The translations under genes and the position numbers were made by a program. The notes under the pieces were generated by a model, which had not been told where the DNA came from, ran no database searches, and worked only from the letters and a program-made list of their open reading frames with translations. A stretch of 64,000 nt of DNA from Mycoplasmatota bacterium. Its GTDB lineage: Bacteria; Bacillota_I; Bacilli_A; Acholeplasmatales; Acholeplasmataceae. The DNA lies in NCBI GenBank assembly GCA_018622495.1, contig CP076021.1, positions 1,534,326 to 1,598,325 on the forward strand. Reading direction: 5' to 3'. Positions 35,521 through 48,879 of this stretch are shown here, piece after piece; the stretch's first letter is position 1; each line of letters opens with the position of its first letter.

Positions 35521-37581
35521 CTATGAATTTACTATATTTATAATAGATGAATTCCCTTCTGGATTTATTTCTAAATTCTCCAAATCACCTAAATATGTGA
35601 TACTTGTTAAATGTGTATCTAAAAATGCATTTGAATCAATATATGTCACTGATTCTTGAATTAAAATTGTTTCTATGCCGCTTTCTTGAAACGCATAAGA
35701 TGGTATAACTTCTATACCGCTTGGTATTATAAATTCTTTTAAACTAGATGTTTGATAAAAACTTCTTTCTCCTATGCTTAACAAACTTTCAGGTAAAATA
35801 ATTTCTTCTAAAGTATTAGCATGGTAAAAAGTAACATTGTGAATCATTGTAATATCATATATTTCAATTGAAACTAATGAAGTTGGAATGTATTGATAAT
35901 GACTATAAACACTACTTCCAAATAGATAAGGCAAGACATCGGAACTATCTCTTAAAGAACTAGAATTTTCCCTTTCTTCACCTAAAAACGGAATAATCAT
36001 TCGCTCTAAAGCATTCGCTTCTTTAAAAACACCAATGCCTAAATGTTCTAAGGATATTGGGAGTTCAACAAATGTAAGCGAAGTGTTATTATAAAATGCT
36101 CCTTCTTCAATTGATATTAAATGACTGTTTTCTTCAAATGTAATTGATTCTAAATTAACATCATTAGCAAATGCATAACGATTAATATATTTTACTGATG
36201 ATGCAAAAGTCACAGATTCTAAATTATATAAATCTCTAAAAACACTTGATGCTACAGTTTCAGAAGAAATATATAATGATGTCGTTGACATAGGAACAAG
36301 TATTATTTGATTAGTATCGTCATATAAAATATTTTCTTTTACTTCCAAATGCTGATTTGATTCATTTATATGAATTAAATCTAAATTTGGTAGAATCTTC
36401 GAGGAATTAATATAGACGTTTTCTAAATTTTTCCCAATATATAATTCATTTATAACATATTCATCTTCTATAGAAAATTTTGCAAATTTGACTTTGCTGC
36501 CCAAAAGTTGATCAGGTATATCATATATCTCTTCATCCGTATGAACAGTTAAATATAAGCCATCATTTAAAATATCTATGTCTAACTTACTATAAATTGA
36601 ATACTGCACTGAAATTGCTATAAAAAATACAATTAAAACACCAAATTTTATAAAATTAATTAAACGATAGTTATATTTATTTTTATAATCATTATATATT
36701 CTCAATAAGATGCCTATATCTAGTGATAAAACAAATAATATATTATATGAAGTTTGAATAAATCTAAAAATTAGAATACTATTTAAAAGTACAATTAGAA
36801 TATATAAAATTATATTAAAAATACGATATAATTTTTCCATATAATAATTTTTAAATATAAAGAGTAATATAAAATCTAATATAACTGCAATTGGCATAAA
36901 CAATCTAAATACCAAATGAATAAAATCATTTTTAGCGAAATTATCAAAAATAAAATCACCAAAAAATCCTTGATAAAACATACCTGCAAAAAAAGTCAAC
37001 ATTATAAATGCTGTTAATTTTAATAAAACACTTTTAATATTAGCTGTTTTTTCTCTATATTCATCAATCACAGGTGTATAACTAAATAATTGTTCTTTAG
37101 AATTTCCACATGTAGAACATGTTTGTGAATTACTTAAATTAAATTGTCCGCACGTACAAAACCAAAAATTTTCGTTTTTGGTCGCCATATATTGAATTGA
37201 TTTTTTCTTAATATTTAATATTTTTGATATTTCACGTTTATACAAATATTGTTCCTGTTTTAGTGTCTTAATAGATAAAGGTGGATTAATATGCTGCTCT
37301 TGAAAATCTTTCGTATATAGCACTGTTGAATCAATTTCAACAGATTCTAATGATATCTTATGATCAATTGAAATTACATATGGCAAATCAATATATAATA
37401 TATCATTTGAAGCATTAACATCAAATTCATATTTTTCATTAGATATTTTAAAACTTATTTTTTTAATATTTTTCTTATCATTGTTATATACGATAAATGT
37501 AGTTGTATTTTCTTTAACCTCAATAGCATAAAAATGAATAGGAAAATCTATATAATAAATTGATTGTTTAAAACCTGTCAT
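35521..37581 (-). CDS. Zinc-ribbon membrane protein with BspA-type leucine-rich repeats
   Basis: 686 residues with an unusual order. The N-terminus (about 1-130) is soluble. A zinc ribbon follows with CTCG and CSTCG near 138-160 (FWFCTCGQFNLSNSQTCSTCG). Six or so membrane helices lie at about 188-345. From about 370 to the end there are LRR_5/BspA-type repeats such as LESVTFASSVKYINRYAFAND and LEEIILPESLLSIGERSFYQTSSLKEFIIPSG. The repeats probably lie outside, for binding; the ribbon probably lies inside. No annotated homologue recognised. Confidence 0.75.
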   Translation of the reverse strand: MTGFKQSIYYIDFPIHFYAIEVKENTTTFIVYNNDKKNIKKISFKISNEKYEFDVNASNDILYIDLPYVISIDHKISLESVEIDSTVLYTKDFQEQHINPPLSIKTLKQEQYLYKREISKILNIKKKSIQYMATKNENFWFCTCGQFNLSNSQTCSTCGNSKEQLFSYTPVIDEYREKTANIKSVLLKLTAFIMLTFFAGMFYQGFFGDFIFDNFAKNDFIHLVFRLFMPIAVILDFILLFIFKNYYMEKLYRIFNIILYILIVLLNSILIFRFIQTSYNILFVLSLDIGILLRIYNDYKNKYNYRLINFIKFGVLIVFFIAISVQYSIYSKLDIDILNDGLYLTVHTDEEIYDIPDQLLGSKVKFAKFSIEDEYVINELYIGKNLENVYINSSKILPNLDLIHINESNQHLEVKENILYDDTNQIILVPMSTTSLYISSETVASSVFRDLYNLESVTFASSVKYINRYAFANDVNLESITFEENSHLISIEEGAFYNNTSLTFVELPISLEHLGIGVFKEANALERMIIPFLGEERENSSSLRDSSDVLPYLFGSSVYSHYQYIPTSLVSIEIYDITMIHNVTFYHANTLEEIILPESLLSIGERSFYQTSSLKEFIIPSGIEVIPSYAFQESGIETILIQESVTYIDSNAFLDTHLTSITYLGDLENLEINPEGNSSIINIVNS

Positions 37582-37592
37582 TTATATTTACC

Positions 37593-37904
37593 TCAACTAA
37601 AAATCATAAAAACAAGTACTGATAATACAAAATTAGTTAATGCCGAAGCAATAAGTACTCTTTGGATATGCATGTATTCTTGATCTTGAACATTGTTCTT
37701 ATCTCTTTTAAAAGTACCTTTTCTTTTCATATTTTTTCTATCATGTCTAGAAAAACGTATATTTAAAGCAAGCAACTCAAAAAGCGCAAATATAACTAAA
37801 AATATTTCTAAATATCTTGATTCGCCTGCAATATAAGCTAAAATTGCACCAGGTATAAATGGAACCAAACTTAAAATTAATATTGTTGCTATTTTTTTTA
37901 TCAT
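37593..37904 (-). CDS. Small membrane protein, unknown
   Basis: 103 residues with three likely membrane helices (about 5-24, 30-47, 82-102) and a basic loop RFSRHDRKNMKRKGTFKRDKNN between the second and third. No family recognised. First gene of the 32.9-37.9 kb unit, 11 bases before the LRR protein, with which it probably acts. Confidence 0.65.
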   Translation of the reverse strand: MIKKIATILILSLVPFIPGAILAYIAGESRYLEIFLVIFALFELLALNIRFSRHDRKNMKRKGTFKRDKNNVQDQEYMHIQRVLIASALTNFVLSVLVFMIFS

Positions 37905-37927
37905 TTTACTTCATTCCTTTAATAGGT

Positions 37928-37954
37928 AAAAAAGTGCTGCATATCAGCACTTAT
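37928..37954 (-). terminator. Terminator of the opp operon
   Basis: AAGTGCTG/CAGCACTT hairpin with six T on the minus strand, overlapping the end of oppF. Confidence 0.85.
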
Positions 37955-38940
37955 TTAGACCATTTTTTAAGAAGTTCTTCTGTTGCTAAAACTTGTCTGC
38001 CAGGAGAAACTTCAATAAATTCACATTTTTCATAATCGATATCACCTTTATCATAAACAATTTTTAATCTATCGTTTTTAGATTTAGGATCTGGTTGAGG
38101 AATAGCTGTTAATAGAGCTTTTGTATATGGATGAATAGGATTTTTATAAATATCTTCTGCTAATCCCAATTCTACAATATATCCTTGATGCATCACTACA
38201 ATTCGATCAGAAATATACTTAATAATAGATAAATCATGAGCAATAAATAAATAAGTGAGATCACGTTCTCTTTGTAATTTTTTCAATAAATTTAAAATTT
38301 GTGCTCTAATAGAAACATCCAATGCAGAAATAGGTTCATCTGCTAATACTAGTTCGGGCTCAATAACCAATGCTCGAGCAATCCCGATTCTTTGTCTTTG
38401 ACCACCAGAGAATTCATGTGGATATCTAGACAAATGTTCAGGTAAAAGACTTACATCATTTAAAATATTTTCAAGTTTTTTTAGTCTTTCCTCTTTAGTT
38501 TTAAACAGTTTGAAATTATAAAGGCCTTCTGAAATAATATAGTCGACATTTGCACGATCATTTAATGATGCTGCAGGATCTTGGAAAATCATTTGAATTT
38601 TTCTTTTCACATTCATTCGTTCATGTTTACTTAATTTACCAGATATTTTATTGCCATTATAATAAATAGCACCGTTTTTTAATTTATTAATATTTAAAAT
38701 AGCACGACTAATTGTAGTTTTACCCGAACCGGATTCACCTACTAGTCCTAAAGTTTCACCTTTATATATTTTAAAATTTAATCCATTACATGCTTTTACA
38801 ATTCTTTTTCCAACTTTAAAATGGATATCAGCATCGATAACTTCTAATAAAATCTTTCTACCATTAACTTTATCAATTGTATCAATCGTATCTGGATAAA
38901 TTTTCGTATTATCTTCTTTTTTTAATTTTAAGAATTTCAT
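37951..38940 (-). CDS. oppF: Oligopeptide ABC transporter ATP-binding protein OppF
   Basis: Walker A is GESGSGKTT near residue 64, the signature FSGGQRQRIGIARAL, Walker B LVLADEPISALD, switch AHDLSIIKYISDRI, and a C-terminal oligopeptide-transporter extension NPIHPYTKALLTAIPQPDP. 329 residues. It overlaps oppD by four bases. Confidence 0.95.
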   Translation of the reverse strand: MKFLKLKKEDNTKIYPDTIDTIDKVNGRKILLEVIDADIHFKVGKRIVKACNGLNFKIYKGETLGLVGESGSGKTTISRAILNINKLKNGAIYYNGNKISGKLSKHERMNVKRKIQMIFQDPAASLNDRANVDYIISEGLYNFKLFKTKEERLKKLENILNDVSLLPEHLSRYPHEFSGGQRQRIGIARALVIEPELVLADEPISALDVSIRAQILNLLKKLQRERDLTYLFIAHDLSIIKYISDRIVVMHQGYIVELGLAEDIYKNPIHPYTKALLTAIPQPDPKSKNDRLKIVYDKGDIDYEKCEFIEVSPGRQVLATEELLKKWSK

Positions 38941-40085
38941 ACTTCGTCTCCTCCAGAATATATATTGGCTACACGTTTTGAGATTTCACCAACGATTGCA
39001 GGTCTTTCTACTTTTGGTGCTCTAGGGTCTAACAACCAAGTTTTCGCATAGTGTGTATCACTTATCTTAAACATTGGTGGTTCTTGTATATAATCAATCT
39101 TTAAAGCATATTCATTTCTTGCAGCAAACGCATCACCAACAACCTTTTGAATTAAACTTGGTGGTGTACCAAAAATTGAATATAAATCTTCATTTTTTTG
39201 ACCTAATTGAGGTAATGATGATAATAATGCCCAAGTATAAGGATGACGAGGGTCATAAAAAATATCATTTGCTAATCCAATTTCAACAATTTGTCCTGCA
39301 TACATAACAGCAACACGACTAGCAACTTCAGCAACTACACCTAAATCATGTGTAATAAATATAACAGTAAAGCCAAACTCTTCTTTAAGATCATTAATTA
39401 AATCTAATATTTGAGCCTGTATAGTTACATCTAACGCTGTTGTTGGTTCATCACAAATAAGAATATCTGGACGACATGCCAATGCAATAGCTATAACAAC
39501 TCTTTGACGCATCCCTCCAGAATACTGAAACGGATAGTCATTATAACGTTTTTCAGCATCAGTAATACCAACACGTTGCAATAGTCTAATAGATTCCGCT
39601 TTAGCTTCATGTTTATCATAACCTCTATGTAGACGAATAACTTCACTAATTTGTGAACCTATTTTTCTTAAAGGATTTAAAGAAGTCATAGGATCTTGAA
39701 AGATCATAGACACTCTTTTTCCTCTTATTTTTAACCAATCTTTATTTTTTGTAAATTTAGCGAGATCTACACCGGAATAATTAATTTCGCCATTAGAAAC
39801 TCTACCGTTTTCTTCAAGCATCCCAACGATTGTTTTTGTTAAAACAGATTTTCCTGATCCAGATTCGCCAACAATAGCTAGAGTTTCACCTTTATAAACA
39901 TCAAGTGAAATATTTCTAATCGCTGTTAATACTTTTTTTCTTACTGAAAATTGAATTTCAAGATTTTTCATTTCAATTATTTTTTCACCTGGCTTAATAC
40001 TATCAACTGGGTTTAAAACAAATGATTGTTCTATTTCATCGTTTTGCTTAAATTTATTTTGAATATATGATTGAATTTTTCCCAT
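38937..40085 (-). CDS. oppD: Oligopeptide ABC transporter ATP-binding protein OppD
   Basis: Walker A is GESGSGKSV near residue 63, signature YSGGMRQRVVIAIAL, Walker B ILICDEPTTALD, and the C-terminal extension DPRHPYTWALLSSLPQLG. ATG 40085 is chosen because AGGAGG lies 8 bases upstream and it follows the oppC stop by 10 bases; a longer frame would overlap oppC. 382 residues. An insert of about 30 residues (GDAFAARNEYALKIDYIQ) replaces the Fe-S-type Cys region of some homologues. Confidence 0.94.
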   Translation of the reverse strand: MGKIQSYIQNKFKQNDEIEQSFVLNPVDSIKPGEKIIEMKNLEIQFSVRKKVLTAIRNISLDVYKGETLAIVGESGSGKSVLTKTIVGMLEENGRVSNGEINYSGVDLAKFTKNKDWLKIRGKRVSMIFQDPMTSLNPLRKIGSQISEVIRLHRGYDKHEAKAESIRLLQRVGITDAEKRYNDYPFQYSGGMRQRVVIAIALACRPDILICDEPTTALDVTIQAQILDLINDLKEEFGFTVIFITHDLGVVAEVASRVAVMYAGQIVEIGLANDIFYDPRHPYTWALLSSLPQLGQKNEDLYSIFGTPPSLIQKVVGDAFAARNEYALKIDYIQEPPMFKISDTHYAKTWLLDPRAPKVERPAIVGEISKRVANIYSGGDEV

Positions 40086-40095
40086 AATATACCTC

Positions 40096-41100
40096 CTATC
40101 GGTGCTTCTTAGGATCCAACGCATCAGATAGCGATAATCCAAGTAAGAAGAATGTGAAAATGATATAAGCTAGTAGTAGAGCAGGTGCCAATAATTGGAA
40201 TGGATATAATACAAAGTTTTGACGTCCTAAATCTAATATAGCTCCAATAGATATAGCCTGTTGTGGGAGTCCAACGCCAAAGAAACTCATTGCAACTTCA
40301 CTAGAAATCATCATTGGTATAGTTAATGAGGCTTCTGTAATAATAACTGCAAGCAAATATGGTAAAAGGTTTCTTATCATAATACGTAATGGTGGCGTAC
40401 CTAATGTTTTAGATGCAACATTATATTCTCTATTATTAATAATGATTGTTTGGTTTCTAACAAATCTAGCAATACCTATCCAACCCGTTAATGTTAAAGC
40501 AATAATCAATCTAAATTCAGCTGGCATATAAGGAAAAGATTGAATTACTATATAAGAGAGTAACATATATATTAATAAACTTGGAATATTTGAAATTAAA
40601 TTATATAATTCAACAAAGAATGGATCTAGTTTTCTAAAAAATCCCCAAGCTAAGCCAAATAAAGTACCAATAAAAATAACAATTGCTGATGATGCTAACG
40701 CTAATAATAAAGATTTTCTAGCACCTGTCCATGTCATAAAGAACAAATCTCTACCTACTAAATCGGTTCCCCATAAATGTTCTGAACTTGGAAATAAATC
40801 TTCACCACCAAGATTAAAGTCAATATATCCTTCCGGTGTTAATAAAGGAATAATAATAATTCCGGCCAAAAGTAACACTAATGAAACAAGAGCAATAATT
40901 GCTGATGGTTTTTTAATAAAAGTTCTCCAAACAGATTTCCAATAAGAATATGGTTCATCTGTTAAAACTTCAGATTTCATTTCATCAAATTTTGCGGGTT
41001 TAAATAACTCTTCTTCTGATAAATTTAAAAGGTTTAATTCTTGATTAATTTCTATTTTTCCACCTGGAAAATCGTAGTTATTTTCTAAATTATCTTTCAT
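40096..41100 (-). CDS. oppC: Oligopeptide ABC transporter permease OppC
   Basis: 334 residues with a cytoplasmic N-terminus (about 1-70), then six likely membrane helices. The binding-protein-dependent permease loop reads ASKTLGTPPLRIMIRNLLPYLLAVIITEASLTIPMMISSEVAMSFFGVGL. It overlaps oppB by one base. Confidence 0.93.
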   Translation of the reverse strand: MKDNLENNYDFPGGKIEINQELNLLNLSEEELFKPAKFDEMKSEVLTDEPYSYWKSVWRTFIKKPSAIIALVSLVLLLAGIIIIPLLTPEGYIDFNLGGEDLFPSSEHLWGTDLVGRDLFFMTWTGARKSLLLALASSAIVIFIGTLFGLAWGFFRKLDPFFVELYNLISNIPSLLIYMLLSYIVIQSFPYMPAEFRLIIALTLTGWIGIARFVRNQTIIINNREYNVASKTLGTPPLRIMIRNLLPYLLAVIITEASLTIPMMISSEVAMSFFGVGLPQQAISIGAILDLGRQNFVLYPFQLLAPALLLAYIIFTFFLLGLSLSDALDPKKHR

Positions 41101-42254
41101 TATACGTCTCCTCCTTCAGTAAGTTTAATTCGAGGATCAAAGAATACAGTCACTAAATCTCCCAATAAGAAAGCTGTCATTGACATAGCGGCATATATAA
41201 CAGTTAAACCTTGAATAACTGGAACATCTGGATAAGAATTTTGTAATGCGGAAATTAACAAACTACCTGTACCAGGAATTCCCCAAATAACTTCGACATA
41301 ATACGAACCTATAATAGCAAAAATAAAAACTGCTGGAATATTTCTTACAAGTGGTACAAATGCATTTTTAAATACATGCGTGTACATAATTCTATTTTCT
41401 GATAATCCTTTAGATCTTGCAAACTTAACATATTCATGAGTTAACTCGTCAACCATGAATCTTCTTACCCAGATAATAATACCTGGAATGGATAAAAACA
41501 CTATAGAAAATATTGGAGCGATAAGTGAACTAGGTATATCTTCATCATAAAAATAACCTAAATTTAATGGTCCAAACACACCATTTGGATCACCTAATAC
41601 TTGATTAATAATTAAATAAAATACAAGTGCAGGAATTGCATAATTTAAAACTACAAATACATTTCCTAATTTATCAGCTATACCACCAGGTTTTTTAGCC
41701 ATTAAAATACCAAATGGATATCCAATCATGTAAGAAAAAATCACTGATAAAATTGATATCTTAAATGAAACGCCAATACGTTCAGATAACATTTCAGAAA
41801 CAGGATCATTTGTAGTCATTGAAATACCAAAAAAACTAAATCCTTCAAAATATTTTAAAACTTCAGTATATCTTGTATTCCAAGTAATAGGAACTTGTTT
41901 TGGAATAGGTAAGATCCAATATATATATTGAAGAATATTTCTTATAACTGAAATTTTATTACCGTCTAAGTCCATACGTCCATACTTAAACATCTGAGCT
42001 ATATAATAATTTTCAGCTGCAGATTCACTAACGGCATTCAGTTTTTTCCACAACGTTATATCATAAAGTCTAGTCTCTGGAATAAAAGAAATTAAGGCTG
42101 TTACAACAGCAATAATTAATAATAATGTAAACGATGCTGATAATACGCGGCGTATAACGTATAAAAATTTAGGATTTGTTAATCCTTTTTTTATAATATG
42201 TCCACTTTTTTTTAAGATATCAAAAAATTGATTATCTTTCTCTAATGCTTTCAA
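41100..42254 (-). CDS. oppB: Oligopeptide ABC transporter permease OppB
   Basis: 384 residues; N-terminal helix near 35-57, large outside loop (about 60-160), then five helices. The coupling loop EYVKFARSKGLSENRIMYTHVFKNAFVPLVRNIPA contacts the ATPases, and VEVIWGIPGTGSLLISAL is typical of OppB. Two hairpins lie between it and oppA. Confidence 0.93.
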   Translation of the reverse strand: MKALEKDNQFFDILKKSGHIIKKGLTNPKFLYVIRRVLSASFTLLLIIAVVTALISFIPETRLYDITLWKKLNAVSESAAENYYIAQMFKYGRMDLDGNKISVIRNILQYIYWILPIPKQVPITWNTRYTEVLKYFEGFSFFGISMTTNDPVSEMLSERIGVSFKISILSVIFSYMIGYPFGILMAKKPGGIADKLGNVFVVLNYAIPALVFYLIINQVLGDPNGVFGPLNLGYFYDEDIPSSLIAPIFSIVFLSIPGIIIWVRRFMVDELTHEYVKFARSKGLSENRIMYTHVFKNAFVPLVRNIPAVFIFAIIGSYYVEVIWGIPGTGSLLISALQNSYPDVPVIQGLTVIYAAMSMTAFLLGDLVTVFFDPRIKLTEGGDV

Positions 42255-42279
42255 TTCATCACTCTCCTATTTATTTAAA

Positions 42280-42372
42280 CAAACTAATAGTATCGAAAGA
42301 AGTTACCTCACATTCCGATACAATTAGTTTATTTGTTAGAACGGAAAAGGAACAAAAGCTGTTCCTTTTCTA
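42280..42372 (-). promoter_or_regulatory. Two intercistronic hairpins between oppA and oppB
   Basis: In the transcript the first is AAAGGAAC/GTTCCTTT (42346-42370) followed by TTCCGTT, the second a long imperfect AACTAATTGTATCGG/TCGATACTATTAGTT (about 42282-42334). Such structures often lower expression of the permease genes relative to the binding protein and stabilise the oppA message. Confidence 0.5.
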
Positions 42373-42403
42373 TCTAACTCTATATTTATAAATTATAATT
42401 CAA

Positions 42404-44510
42404 TTATTCGCCTTCGTACCACGCAACTACAGCAGCACGTTGATCTTTTGTAATCGCACTATCAGTAACGATAACATTCTTTAACTTATCTTCTGTTAAT
42501 CCATAAGAAGCTCTACCAGCTTGGAATGGAACTGTGTTAGAAACAACAGCACTATAACCAGATTGAGTTAACCATGGAATAACAATACCATATTCATAAA
42601 TTAACGCATATTCAGCTTCAGCAAATGCTTGATAACGTTCATCAGTGCGAGCTACGTCAGTAATTGCAGCAGCAGCATCATATAAAGCAGTGTAACCTCC
42701 AAGAACTTCTTCTTCTAAAGCAGCAGTAGCTTCAGTTCCGTCAAAGCCTAATTGTTCAACCATATCTCCACCAACTATCATTGTGTGAAGGAATGTTTGT
42801 GGATCTGCATAATCTGACCCCAACCTGACCATAATGAGAAGTCATAGTTATTAACTACGTAACCCCATTCAGAATCTTGTTGATCACTTTGAGGAATGTT
42901 ATAAGCAATTTCAATTACGCCATTACTTGCGTCTTCTAATGCATCATACATTCTAGTTTCATAAGCTTGTACAGTTGCACTCATAGAACCAATAACATCA
43001 ACTTGGATAGGGAAATCAGCTTCAGTTAAACCATTAGCTAATAATTCAGCTTTTGCATCTGCAAAATAATCTGCTGATTTATCAGCATCATAAATTGGAT
43101 CTGATCCTTGTTCAATACCAGTTAATGTAACACCAGTAGTTCCTTGTTCTTCATTAAATACATCATCAACATAGTCAGCATAGTCTTTACCATCCCATGC
43201 AGTTAATTCACGGATAGTATATCCTCTCATTAACCATTGTTCTGGTTGTTCTGGATTATAATATTCAAGTCTTTCAAGAATATTTAAGCCATATAAGAAT
43301 CCTAATCTAAAATCTACATTTAATAATGCTTCAGAAGTTGCTTCTTTAGCTGCAGCATCTTTATTATCAGCAGCTACAGAATATTCATAATTTTCACGTA
43401 CAAAATTGAAATATCCAATATAAGTAGCGCCACCTACAGATAATACACCATTAGTATTAGAATCTGCTGGATTTTGAATTGTTCCTGTTTCATCTTCACC
43501 TAAAACATATGTAGCATAACCTTCTTCATCATTTGAATTTACAGAAAAAGCATCAATATAACCAGCTTCATACCATTCGCGCAATGTTGAATCAGTTCTA
43601 GTACCTGGGACAAATCTCTTACCTACTGTATTAACATATACATGTTCAGCATCCCAATATGTTTCATTTTTAGTGTATCCAATATAATTTTCTGTAATGT
43701 GTTCAGTAATTCTAAACGCACCATTTACTAAAATATTATTTTCAGAAGCACCAAAGTCAGTTCCTTGTTCATCTAAGTAAGCTTGACTAACTGGTAAAAA
43801 TGGTGAATAAGTTAAATTAGATAAGAAATAAGGTGTAGGTGCATTCAAAGTATATTCAACTACATATTTTGAAGCAGCTGAAACACCAACTGTATCAAAT
43901 GATAAATCATTTGTATCATCATCATCACTTAAAGCATCATAATAATCAGAAGCTCCAACTAATAAACCTGTTACAATCCCTGCAGTTCACCATAATTGGA
44001 TCTAGTACATATTGGATACTGCAACGAAGTCAGCTGCACAACTTCTCCCTAAACTGCACCTGTTTCATTTTCAACCCAAGGAACATTTTCCTTAATTTGG
44101 ATTCCGTCAGCATTTTCTTCAACTTTATAACCAGCTGCTAAAGCACCAACAACATTAGAATAATTATCATTTTCAACTAATCCATCAACCATATTTGTAT
44201 ATTGTTCTGAATTATATGTCCATGTATTAATTAAATAATTAAATAATGAGTCGGTTGGTTCAGTTGCATAAGTCGTATCATAGTGATCAACTGTTGAAAA
44301 TGAGACACCGCCTACTGTATAATTACCATTTGCATCGATTGCAGGATTAGGGCTTTCATTATATAGTGATGTGTAACCGTCCATAAGAACTGTTTCATCA
44401 ACATAAGCTCCGCCTAAATCTACATCGTCATTATCATCTTCTTTAGGTCCACATGCTACAAGAGCAAAGACCAAAGTGAAGATAAGTAAAAAACTAAATA
44501 TTTTCTTCAT
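42404..44510 (-). pseudogene. oppA: Oligopeptide-binding lipoprotein OppA, frameshifted as sequenced
   Basis: Extracellular peptide-binding lipoprotein of the SBP_bac_5 family. Signal and lipobox FALVACGPKE are intact. The frame is broken near 43850-44050 by several single-base deletions (conceptual repair joins ENETGAVYGEVVAADF to LDPI to GIVTGLLVGASDYYDAL) and again near 42820, where one G lost from a run splits SLWSGWG from SDYADPQTFLHTM. About 702 codons when repaired, with the other segments well preserved. It is the only OppA next to intact oppBCDF, so sequence error is likely. GGAGGAAAAA precedes the ATG. Confidence 0.88.
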
Positions 44511-44632
44511 TTTTTCCTCCTATTATTCGTCACTTTATTCTTGCAAAGTGATTTATTAACCATTATACCTTCACTTATACACTACGTCAACAAAATTTAT
44601 GAAAAAATTGTGATTTTAATAGGTTTTTTTTA

Positions 44633-44648
44633 ATGAATACGTTTTCAT
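44633..44648. promoter_or_regulatory. cre-like palindrome upstream of the opp operon
   Basis: ATGAATACGTTTTCAT is almost a perfect palindrome and matches the CcpA operator consensus except for one base. It sits about 120 bases before the oppA start, a plausible place for catabolite control of peptide uptake. Confidence 0.45.
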
Positions 44649-44816
44649 ATATAGGTTTTTGTAAATCGTCGGAGGAAAATTATGATTTTTTCAGTTTTTT
44701 TAAATTTTTAACCTTGTTTTTTTTATATAAAAATTACTTAAAATCTTCTTTAAAAATAGTTTTAATAGAGATTGTTATTAAAAAATATCCTATAATCTCT
44801 TTCTATACTATATAAA

Positions 44817-44855
44817 ATTATAGCCTCTATGCCAAAAATTGGATAGAGGCTATAT
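44817..44855 (-). terminator. Terminator of nifJ
   Basis: ATAGCCTCTAT/ATAGAGGCTAT hairpin with a TAATTTT tail on the minus strand. Confidence 0.8.
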
Positions 44856-44885
44856 AACTTATATTAAATATTTATACAATGTTTC

Positions 44886-48426
<3,541 letters not shown>

Positions 48427-48879
48427 TTATAAAACTCTTAATATATCTGATGCATTCTCTTTTGGAGAAGCCTTTTTAAAAACATGTGTAATGATGCCTT
48501 GTTCATCAAGAATAAAAGTTGAGCGATTAACACCCATATACTTTTTGCCGTACATGCTTTTCTCTACATAAACACCAAAGTATTGGCATACTTCAATATT
48601 TTCATCGCTAAGAAGTAAAAATGGTAAATCATAATCATTAATAAATTTTTGATGGCTTTTTGGACTATCTTTACTAATGCCTATAACAACTATGTCTTTT
48701 TCCTTAAACGCATCATATTGATCTCTAAATGCACAAGCTTGTGTAGTACATCCAGACGTGTTATCTTTCGGATAAAAATAAATCACTATACGTTTACCTA
48801 AAAAATCATTCAATTGATGAATGTTTCCTTTAGCATCAGGCAACTGAAAATTTTTTACTTTTACGCCTACTTCTAACAT
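48427..48879 (-). CDS. bcp: Thioredoxin-dependent thiol peroxidase (Bcp/PrxQ)
   Basis: Peroxiredoxin reducing hydrogen and organic peroxides. The active-site motif YFYPKDNTSGCTTQACAFRD holds the peroxidatic Cys near 45 and the resolving Cys near 50, the PrxQ spacing. 150 residues. It lies 21 bases upstream of nifJ on the same strand, so it may be co-transcribed and protect the oxygen-sensitive enzyme. Confidence 0.94.
   Translation of the reverse strand: MLEVGVKVKNFQLPDAKGNIHQLNDFLGKRIVIYFYPKDNTSGCTTQACAFRDQYDAFKEKDIVVIGISKDSPKSHQKFINDYDLPFLLLSDENIEVCQYFGVYVEKSMYGKKYMGVNRSTFILDEQGIITHVFKKASPKENASDILRVL

Larger units (their letters stand above)
44511..44885. other. Intergenic region between oppA and nifJ
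   Basis: Very AT-rich. It holds a palindromic ATGAATACGTTTTCAT (44633-44648), the nifJ terminator (44817-44855), and a possible plus-strand nine-codon frame at 44682-44711 (MIFSVFLNF) preceded by CGGAGGAAAATT. I see no other gene. The tiny frame has no independent support. Confidence 0.5.

Noticed and set aside
42404..44510. Three separate genes at the oppA locus
   Set aside because: The three frames are consecutive parts of one peptide-binding protein and join after small repairs.
44682..44711. Nine-codon peptide with a good ribosome site
   Set aside because: Too short and AT-rich to support; could arise by chance. Mentioned only in the intergenic entry.
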